49,937 nucleotides of DNA from JBGQDM01 sp041495845 (GTDB lineage Bacteria > Acidobacteriota > Terriglobia > Terriglobales > Acidobacteriaceae): NCBI GenBank assembly GCA_041495845.1, contig JBGQDM010000010.1, positions 1 through 49,937 of the forward strand. Direction: 5' to 3'. Positions 41,401-46,924 of the stretch are shown here, one piece after another (the first letter of the stretch is position 1; each line of letters starts with the position of its first letter). The notes under the pieces are model-generated. The model saw only the letters and a list, made by a program, of their open reading frames with translations, had not been told where the DNA came from and did not search any database. The translations under genes and the position numbers were made by a program.

Positions 41401-41822
41401 TTTCTGTACTCTCCGGGCAGGACAACAGCAGCACGGGTCTCGGGAATGATCGCCCCAACGTCATCGGCGATCCCAACTCGGGACCGCACAACGTGAATCG
41501 CTGGTTCAACGTCGACGCATTCACACAGAACGCGCCACTGACCTTTGGCAATGCGGGGCGCAATATCGTCACGGGGCCGGGGTTCCACAACTTCGATTTT
41601 TCAATTCTCAAGAGCACGAAGATTGGTGAGTACGCCAGTCTGCAGTTCCGCGCCGAGTTCTTCAACATCACCAATCATCCGAACTATGCCTTGCCGGCCA
41701 ACATTCTGGCGGCGCCGAATTTCGGGACCTTGTTCCAGACCCCAGACGCGGCCCAGAACAACGTCGGCCTCGGTTCAGGCGGACCTCGGCTGATTCAATT
41801 TGCGGTGAAGCTGAGTTTTTGA
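38448..41822 (+). CDS. TonB-dependent receptor, Oar-like, with carboxypeptidase-regulatory-like domain (3)
   Basis: A 1,124-aa outer-membrane protein. ATG 38448 has AGGGGGG just upstream and opens a signal peptide (RLGLCILVVLTSVVFTVAQ). Residues ~28-110: GGIVGTVRDQKGAEIAGAKITVTNPATGLQ... (carboxypeptidase-regulatory-like). Plug motifs are VQDLPLNGRDFAQLARLNPGV, TSNNFLVDGVDNNNYFAGEA and FAAEYGRNTGSVVN. Barrel motifs include VKNKTFFFMNYEGFRR, LTLNYGLRYELN, FAPRVGLAWDMF, LLEVGYVGTTGTKL and FRAEFFNITNHPNY. It ends IQFAVKLSF. It differs clearly from receptor 2 on the opposite strand, so the cluster has two receptors. It is followed within 3 bases by a metallo-beta-lactamase-fold gene. Confidence 0.92.
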   Translation: MRGERIGRLGLCILVVLTSVVFTVAQTTQGGIVGTVRDQKGAEIAGAKITVTNPATGLQRDITTAGNGLFRILALPSGVYEVKAEAQGFATASLKALEVGVDQVRTLDLVLRVSGQMEVIEVQADAALTQTESSRVGEIIDNRKVQDLPLNGRDFAQLARLNPGVAVSGGGGGQQGGEGNVSGFSSNGQRATSNNFLVDGVDNNNYFAGEAAQLPSIDSIQEFEVQTNTFAAEYGRNTGSVVNLVTKSGTNQLHGSLYEFFRNDVLDARNYFNKEPFPKSGLHLNQFGGTFGGPIVKNKTFFFMNYEGFRRSAGITRITNVPTDVQRQGNFIFTDPETQQQTPITVPVTPVSAQIFATLFPEPNLTDPQGNFISSPSQSDGTDQFLVKVDHRLRTSDNFSARYSRTRADIFFPFTPGQSGTNVPGYGVNNNGTNHLVAISYTRVLTPRTLNEARFGFTRTNVRVVTELGPQAETFNFNTGWPAGSPLSLGNIPQLAFSGGFVSGSAAVTNLGGAIDQPNRTANNTYQWVENLSHTTARHNFKVGADIRYTQLNRLYDLAFSGQLAFSGAGNAAGPDGENVPNALVDFALGISSGALQFVGDSHRNFRSTSYGFFGQDTFKLRHNLTLNYGLRYELNTVLHEAHGRLSSFRPQNFTQFLDPRDPTIQSNLDALRASGVVLQSDVGSIYDPDHNNFAPRVGLAWDMFSNGKTVLRTGYGMFYETIIGNIPGNVMLNPPFLPDFFNPFPDLNFPDQIFGPSAFPVLTVTQQHLMTPYAQHYNLLLQQELPSRTLLEVGYVGTTGTKLPRFRQMNQAFITVPQLLALSPDLEQRLLIMGLPPGAAKFLADNIASDPSTIPFIPSIARTPFFGYAQLFQAEDTISSNYNSLQVKLDKRFSHGFSSLVAYTWSHSIDGASVFFGSGANGTTIFPQDNYNLQAERGKSDFDIRHRLSWSFLYEIPAPHKIPKALGTGWQLGGILSLQTGQPFSVLSGQDNSSTGLGNDRPNVIGDPNSGPHNVNRWFNVDAFTQNAPLTFGNAGRNIVTGPGFHNFDFSILKSTKIGEYASLQFRAEFFNITNHPNYALPANILAAPNFGTLFQTPDAAQNNVGLGSGGPRLIQFAVKLSF

Positions 41823-41825
41823 GAA

Positions 41826-42698
41826 ATGAAAGCAATGGGCAAGGGCGCGAGCGGCACGCTTCTGGTTTTACTTGCCTTGTGTACCGTGGGGCGTGCTGCT
41901 CCCGTTCTTCAGCCGATCGGGCCCGGTCTGTACGCCTACATTTCCGACAACGACGGCAGTGCGAATTCGACGGTCCTGGTGGGGAAAGACGGAATTCTCG
42001 TCGTTGACACCGGAGTCGACGCGAAAGAGGGCGGCAAATTACTGGCGGCAATTCGCAGCGTTTCGAATCTGCCAGTGAAATACATCGTGAACACCCACTA
42101 TCACCCCGATCACCAGGGAGGGAACTCGGCCGTCGGCCCCGCCGCGGTCGTAATCAGCACGGACTGGACGCGAGAGCACACAATCTTTCTCAGTCAGTCT
42201 CAGGCCGCAGGCAACCGCTCTCGGCTGCAGCCGGCCGAACTGACATCGGAGCAGCTCACCCTCCACCTGGAGCCCTATACCGCCAAGATTTCCTTCCCCG
42301 GCAAGGCTCATACTTCGGGCGATCTCCTGGTTTATTTTCCGGAGCAGCGTGCTCTGGCCACCGGCGACCTGTTTCTGACCCGGTCCAGCCCGGCGATGGA
42401 CCAAGGCAGCGTCCAGAGCTGGATTCACGCGCTCGATCAGGTGCTTGAGCTTCCCTTGGACTCGGTTGTTCCTGGACATTTTGAGTTGGCCGGCAAACCG
42501 GAAGTGAAGCGCTTCCGCGACTACCTGAGTGACTTGTATGCCCAGGTGAAGAGTCGGTATGAGCAGCGTGAGACCGTGGAGGAGGTACGCCGGAATCTCC
42601 ACATGGAGAAGTACAGCGACTTCCGCCAGTACCCCAAATACGAGGCGACCTTCGCAGATAACGCCGAAACGATTTACCACGAGCTACAAAAGCAGTGA
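41826..42698 (+). CDS. Secreted metallo-beta-lactamase-fold hydrolase
   Basis: A 290-aa exported protein (signal peptide GTLLVLLALCTVGRA). Metal motif HYHPDH in VNTHYHPDHQGGN is complete; later ligands are AHTSGD, ALATGDLF and VPGHFE. The fold is the hydrolase type seen in lactonases, thioesterases and many uncharacterised exported enzymes; it is not closer to true beta-lactamases by any visible residue. The C-terminal ~65 residues form a helical extension (FRDYLSDLYAQVKSRYEQRETVEEVRRNL). ATG 41826 lies 3 bases after the receptor stop, so the two are almost certainly co-transcribed and its substrate may be what the receptor imports. Confidence 0.9.
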   Translation: MKAMGKGASGTLLVLLALCTVGRAAPVLQPIGPGLYAYISDNDGSANSTVLVGKDGILVVDTGVDAKEGGKLLAAIRSVSNLPVKYIVNTHYHPDHQGGNSAVGPAAVVISTDWTREHTIFLSQSQAAGNRSRLQPAELTSEQLTLHLEPYTAKISFPGKAHTSGDLLVYFPEQRALATGDLFLTRSSPAMDQGSVQSWIHALDQVLELPLDSVVPGHFELAGKPEVKRFRDYLSDLYAQVKSRYEQRETVEEVRRNLHMEKYSDFRQYPKYEATFADNAETIYHELQKQ

Positions 42699-42794
42699 CG
42701 CGGTAACCCCCGCAATTTCCCATCGTATCGGTTAGGGAATTGGCGCTGCCATCGAGAGACTGGTTGGCGGGTCCAATACCGGAGGGCGCCCGGC

Positions 42795-44567
42795 CTAGTT
42801 CACCGTCAGCGGCGCAGAAACGCTACCGATCTTGCCGCTTAGGTTGTCCCGCACCACCACGCGCAGCTTGTACTGCCCGGGCGGCAGTTCCAGATCATTC
42901 TGGTAGTTCATGCTGGTCTTGATCTTGGCCATCGACTCAGGAGACAGCGCCCCTTCCACGGTCTGCGTCACCTGGTCGGCAATCTTTCCCTCCTTGGTCG
43001 CCACGGCGTAGAAATCAAGGCTCACCCTCTGCTTGTTGTTCTCGGGGGCGCCAAAAGCGAGGCTCGTGCCCGGCAGATTCAGGGCGAATTCGACCTTCTT
43101 CAATTGCCCGGTTCCAGACACTCCCCGCCAACGCAGCGTTATGGGGAGCCCGGTGCTGTCGAAGGGCGAGTCAACGGCATACGCGAGATCAGTCTTGCGC
43201 GTCGCGTCCGGATCGATCGTGGCATTGGTGACCAGGAACCCGTTCCGCGCCCTGACCTCTGTGCCACTGCGCCTTACCTTCACCTTAAGGCTGCGCCAAC
43301 CGGGCCGGTCATTGGCTGTGTCCAGGTAATAGGCGAGCACATAGTAGGCCGAAGAGTCGGCGGCCACTCTTTGGAAGCTGCCAACCAAATCATTGGTGTT
43401 GTAGAAAGCCCGGCCCCCGGTCATCGCGGCGAAATCGCGCAGCGTGTCCTGCGTGGAATGCAGCAGCCAGTTCCGGTTGCTCAGTTGCTGCAGCGTGGTG
43501 GGGCGCCGTTGAGAGATATCGCCAGCAGGACCAATCAGCCCGCGCACATCGATCGGATAGACGGAAATCTGCGCCTCGTTCAGCGCCTGCATGGCGCGTT
43601 CGTAAAGCGCCGAAAGATATCCGCCTGGGACAGAAGCGGGAGAATCGAGAGAGAACGGAAAGCCGCCGGTCGCCCACACCACAGACTTGCGCCCAGGAAT
43701 TCCGGAGAGAGACCAGGCAATGCCGAGGAAGCCGCGCATGGTGGTTTCGATGGCGCGCTCCTGCTGGAAAGCGGCAATCTCCGCATCGCCGCGGTCTACA
43801 AAATCTCGGACCCGATCTTCTATCTGGGCCGAAGTTGCGCCCGGCCCAAGACCCATCAACTCCGGTACGCTGCCACTGGCCGCGGCCGCCTGCGCGTCCT
43901 CGCTGACTCCATGGAGTTGCGGCAGTTCGCCGCTGACTTTCTTGAATGCCTGCTTGAGTTGCGTGGGATCGCTGGTCAGTCCATGAATCACTTTGAGCCC
44001 GCGGCTGGTGAGCGCGACCAATGCCAGCACACGGTCTGGTTCGACGTTGTTCGCCAGGTACTTGATCAGTTGCTGTCGCCCGTAGGCCTGATCGAGAAAC
44101 GGCGTATTCACCATGTCCATCACAATCACCATGACGGTGTGCGGTTCCGTGCTGTCAAGGACGAGGTTGCGAAACTCACCGGGTGCGGTTGGCGGCGGGG
44201 AAAGTCTGGCGTTACTGGCCACGACTTCTTCAAAGGCCGCGACCTTTTGCTGCTTACCGTTTTCGAACACTTCAAAATCTTCCCGCGTAAGCCCACGGAT
44301 ATGGACCCCGTGCTTGTCGGTCACGACGACTGGAACTTGAACAAGAGTTGCCTGCGACTTGAAGTTGACCCTGGGCTCGCTCTCGGCCGAAAACGTTTGC
44401 GGGGTGAGCGTTCCCATCCCGCTCGATCCAGGCAGGCTAATAGTGCGTGTGGGTCTGGCGGCGGGCAGTGGTGTGGGTGGTCTGGCGACGGGCTTCTGAG
44501 CCCAAGTCGTCAGCGGCAACCACGGGAGAAAAGCAGAGAACAACAGCACAAGCAGAGTCCGGCGCAT
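42795..44567 (-). CDS. VWFA-related secreted protein (acidobacterial family), MIDAS degenerate
   Basis: A 590-aa protein with a signal peptide (RRTLLVLLFSAFLPWLPLTTWAQ) and a Pro-rich linker. The family block VPVVVTDKHGVHIRGLTREDFEVFENGKQQKVAAFEE is intact and matches the same region of the VWFA protein at 19486-20457. The following A-type domain starts VMVIVMDMVNTPFLDQAYGRQQ: only the first Asp of the DxSxS metal motif is left, so metal binding as in true A domains is doubtful. FAAMTGGRAFYNTNDL, SSAYYVLAYYLD and EVRARNGFLV are also family marks. The C-terminal ~150 residues form an extra beta-rich domain. No function known. Its promoter region overlaps the rimP control region. Confidence 0.88.
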   Translation of the reverse strand: MRRTLLVLLFSAFLPWLPLTTWAQKPVARPPTPLPAARPTRTISLPGSSGMGTLTPQTFSAESEPRVNFKSQATLVQVPVVVTDKHGVHIRGLTREDFEVFENGKQQKVAAFEEVVASNARLSPPPTAPGEFRNLVLDSTEPHTVMVIVMDMVNTPFLDQAYGRQQLIKYLANNVEPDRVLALVALTSRGLKVIHGLTSDPTQLKQAFKKVSGELPQLHGVSEDAQAAAASGSVPELMGLGPGATSAQIEDRVRDFVDRGDAEIAAFQQERAIETTMRGFLGIAWSLSGIPGRKSVVWATGGFPFSLDSPASVPGGYLSALYERAMQALNEAQISVYPIDVRGLIGPAGDISQRRPTTLQQLSNRNWLLHSTQDTLRDFAAMTGGRAFYNTNDLVGSFQRVAADSSAYYVLAYYLDTANDRPGWRSLKVKVRRSGTEVRARNGFLVTNATIDPDATRKTDLAYAVDSPFDSTGLPITLRWRGVSGTGQLKKVEFALNLPGTSLAFGAPENNKQRVSLDFYAVATKEGKIADQVTQTVEGALSPESMAKIKTSMNYQNDLELPPGQYKLRVVVRDNLSGKIGSVSAPLTVN

Positions 44568-44591
44568 ACCTGTCAGCCTTTCACCGTTACC

Positions 44592-44613
44592 CCGGCCCGA
44601 ATTATAAGGCCGG
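44592..44613 (-). promoter_or_regulatory. -10 box of the VWFA gene inside a palindrome
   Basis: CCGGCC (44592-44597) and GGCCGG (44608-44613) flank a 10-base centre. On the minus strand that centre holds a perfect TATAAT (44606-44601), 34 bases before the ATG at 44567. No good -35 was found, so an activator may be needed, or the palindrome is a repressor site. Confidence 0.45.
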
Positions 44614-44627
44614 CGCTACGGCCCGGT

Positions 44628-44656
44628 TTGTTTTTTGCAGGACGGCGGCGTATATT
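44628..44656 (+). promoter_or_regulatory. Promoter of the rimP-nusA-infB operon
   Basis: TTGTTT (44628-44633), a 17-bp spacer and TATATT (44651-44656). The leader would be about 100 bases long and includes the hairpin at 44703-44724. Confidence 0.6.
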
Positions 44657-44702
44657 GATTAACGAAACTGTTGTGTAGTTCCGGCACTTGACGAAACACA
44701 CC

Positions 44703-44724
44703 AGTGGGCGCAAGCCCACTTTTT
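44703..44724 (+). promoter_or_regulatory. rimP leader hairpin with U-run (attenuator-like)
   Basis: AGTGGGC (44703-44709), loop GCAA, GCCCACT (44714-44720), then TTTT. It has the form of an intrinsic terminator but lies 40 bases before rimP, in the leader. A GUGGGC-GCCCAC hairpin upstream of rimP is known in many bacteria (rimP leader motif). It may let NusA control its own operon by attenuation; that role is inferred. Confidence 0.8.
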
Positions 44725-44764
44725 CGTTGGCGCGGGATTTCCCAGGGGAAAGTCATTTGCTTTC

Positions 44765-45262
44765 ATGGTTTTAGATTTTGATCGCGTGCGTGAAATTGCG
44801 CAGCGCGTGGCCTCCGGTTTCGGATTGGATGTGCTTGAAGTCGAGCACCGGGGTGGGGGCAAGTCGCGGGTGCTGCGGGTGTTCCTGGATCGCGTGGACG
44901 GCAAAGTGACGCACGAGGATTGCGCCAGCGTGAGCCGCGAGCTGGGTACGGTGCTGGACGTGGAAGACGTGATGCCAGGCACGACTTATACGCTTGAGGT
45001 TTCGTCGCCCGGGCTGGATCGGAAGTTGTATCGGGCCGCGGATTACGAGCGTTTTGCCGGGCGGTTGATCAAGCTCATGACGTTTGAACCGGTCGAAGGC
45101 AACCGGCACTTTGAAGGGCGGTTGGAGCAGTTTGCCGACGGCCGCCTGCGACTGAATACGTCAGATCGCGGCCGCCATCGCAAGCGGGAACTCGGCGAAG
45201 ACCGGCGGGTGGAAATTGAGTTGGCCAATGTGGAACGGGCCAACCTGGTGCCGGAGATTTGA
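44765..45262 (+). CDS. rimP: Ribosome maturation factor RimP
   Basis: A 165-aa cytoplasmic protein needed to mature the 30S ribosomal subunit. Typical blocks: an N-terminal helix/strand unit (VREIAQRVASGFGLDVLEVEHRGG), LRVFLDRVDGKVTHEDCASVSRELGTVLDVED, YTLEVSSPGLDRKLYRAADYERFAGRLIKLMT, and FEGRLEQFADGRLRL. The SSPGLDRKL motif is the family signature. It is the first gene of the transcription/translation operon, preceded by a hairpin leader; nusA starts 52 bases after its stop. The ribosome binding site is weak (AGGGGA at about 44743). Confidence 0.95.
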   Translation: MVLDFDRVREIAQRVASGFGLDVLEVEHRGGGKSRVLRVFLDRVDGKVTHEDCASVSRELGTVLDVEDVMPGTTYTLEVSSPGLDRKLYRAADYERFAGRLIKLMTFEPVEGNRHFEGRLEQFADGRLRLNTSDRGRHRKRELGEDRRVEIELANVERANLVPEI

Positions 45263-45314
45263 ACGCGCGACGCCCAAGGCGGAGCGGAACTGAAGTAGGG
45301 AACGGACTGCATTC

Positions 45315-46835
45315 ATGGCCAGCGAGCTCTATAACACGATTGACGCGATCAGCAAGGAGAAGGGCATTGACCCTCGGATCGTGGTCAGCGCGGTCGAGGA
45401 CGCTATCGTCGTCGCCACCCGCAAATATTACAAGACGCAGGAGAACCTGCGCGCCGAACTAGATAAAGAGACCGGCAAGATCCACGCCTTCGCGGTAAAG
45501 ACCGTCGTCGAGACTCCCGAGCAAGTGGAAGACCCGCTGCTCCAGATCACGCTGGAGGAGGCGCGCAAGCTCGATGCCAACGTCGAGGTGGGCGGAGAAG
45601 TGCGCTTTGCCAAGGTCACCGAAGGAATTCTGGGGCGGATTGCAGCCCAGCTGGCCAAGCAGGTGATCTTCCAGAAAGTGCGCGAAGCCGAACGCGACAC
45701 CGTCTTCAACGAATACCACACACGCGTCGGCGAGATTGTGACCGCCACGGTGAAGCGCGTGGAAGGGCCCGACGTGATTCTCGACATGGGCAAGGGCGAG
45801 TCGCGGATGGGACGCAAGGAACAATCGCGGCTGGAATCATTTGCCATTGGCGAGCGCATCCGGGTGATTATCGCGCGCGTGGAACGCGCTTCCAAAGGGC
45901 CGCAAGTGGTGGTATCACGCGCCGCGCCGGAACTGGTGCAGCACCTGTTCCAGACGGAAGTGCCGGAAATTTACGATGGCACCGTGGTCATCCGCGCCAT
46001 TGCCCGCGAAGCCGGCGAGCGCACCAAGATCGCGGTCATGTCCAAAGACAAAGATGTAGACGCGGTGGGCGCCTGTGTGGGCATGAAGGGGATGCGCGTG
46101 CAGTCCATCATCCGCGAACTACGTGGCGAGAAGATTGACATTATCGAATATCACGAAGACCCGGTCACCTTTGCCGAGAAAGCGTTGCAGCCCGCCAAGG
46201 TCAGCCGCGTCAGCGTGATCGATCCCACCGAGAAGCATCTGGAAGTGGTCGTGGATGACAGCCAGCTTTCGCTGGCGATTGGCAAGAAGGGCCAGAATGT
46301 GCGTCTGGCGGCGAAACTCCTGGGCTGGAAGATTGATATCAAGAGCGAAGAAGAAAAGCGCCAGGAAGTGGAGCAGCAGATGTCGGCCATGGTACCGCAG
46401 CCGTCCACGCCGCTGGATGGGGTGGAGGGTCTGGGTGAGGGTGTGCTGGAAAAGCTGAACGGCGCCGGCATCACCACCGTGGAAGCGCTGGCCGACATGA
46501 CCCCCGAGCAGTTGGAGGCGATCGACGGTATCGGCCCGAAGACGGTGGAAAAAATCAGTATTGCGGTGAATAATTACTTTTCCAGCCTGGAAGCCAGCGG
46601 GGCGGTAGTGGCGGAAGACGTTCCCGTGGCCGAGGAAGCGGTGGCCGGCGAGACTGTGGCCGGCGATGCCACAGCGACGGAAGCGCCAGTAGAAGAAGCG
46701 TCGGCCGAAGCTGCCGTCGAAGTTGCGGTGGAAGAGCCGGGGGAAGTTTCCGCAGAAGCGGCGCCCGAGGCGGAGACCATTGCTGCCCAGGCGGAAGTAG
46801 GCGAGACCGCGGCGGATTCCGAAGAGAAAGTCTGA
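45315..46835 (+). CDS. nusA: Transcription termination/antitermination factor NusA
   Basis: A 506-aa RNA polymerase-binding protein. Domains in order: the N-terminal polymerase-binding domain (1-~130: ELYNTIDAISKEKGIDPRIVVSAVEDAIVVATRKYY), S1 (~135-200: GEIVTATVKRVEGPDVILDMGKGESRMGRKEQ), KH1 and KH2 (~205-345: VGACVGMKGMRVQSIIRELRGEKIDII; LSLAIGKKGQNVRLAAKLLGWKIDI), and a helix-hairpin-helix pair (~370-430: LDGVEGLGEGVLEKLNGAGITTVEAL, LEAIDGIGPKTVEKI). It ends in an unusual ~75-residue Ala/Glu/Val-rich acidic tail (~430-506) that is probably disordered. Most NusA proteins of this type stop near the helix-hairpin-helix repeats. Confidence 0.97.
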   Translation: MASELYNTIDAISKEKGIDPRIVVSAVEDAIVVATRKYYKTQENLRAELDKETGKIHAFAVKTVVETPEQVEDPLLQITLEEARKLDANVEVGGEVRFAKVTEGILGRIAAQLAKQVIFQKVREAERDTVFNEYHTRVGEIVTATVKRVEGPDVILDMGKGESRMGRKEQSRLESFAIGERIRVIIARVERASKGPQVVVSRAAPELVQHLFQTEVPEIYDGTVVIRAIAREAGERTKIAVMSKDKDVDAVGACVGMKGMRVQSIIRELRGEKIDIIEYHEDPVTFAEKALQPAKVSRVSVIDPTEKHLEVVVDDSQLSLAIGKKGQNVRLAAKLLGWKIDIKSEEEKRQEVEQQMSAMVPQPSTPLDGVEGLGEGVLEKLNGAGITTVEALADMTPEQLEAIDGIGPKTVEKISIAVNNYFSSLEASGAVVAEDVPVAEEAVAGETVAGDATATEAPVEEASAEAAVEVAVEEPGEVSAEAAPEAETIAAQAEVGETAADSEEKV

Positions 46836-46924
46836 AAGATGCTGCGCCGGTTTCCGGCGGGTTGCGTCCCATACCGTGAGGTTGCGATGAAGGCTTAACG
46901 GATTACAGAGGAAGCAGAGGGCGG

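Noticed and set aside
42699..42794. Imperfect hairpin (AATTTCCC...GGGAATT) between convergent genes as a terminator
   Set aside because: The arms do not match in length, the loop is long and no T-run follows.
46839..46898. A 19-codon frame between nusA and infB (MLRRFPAGCVPYREVAMKA)
   Set aside because: It might be a ylxR remnant, but it lacks the YlxR cysteine/arginine signature and a ribosome binding site; probably chance.
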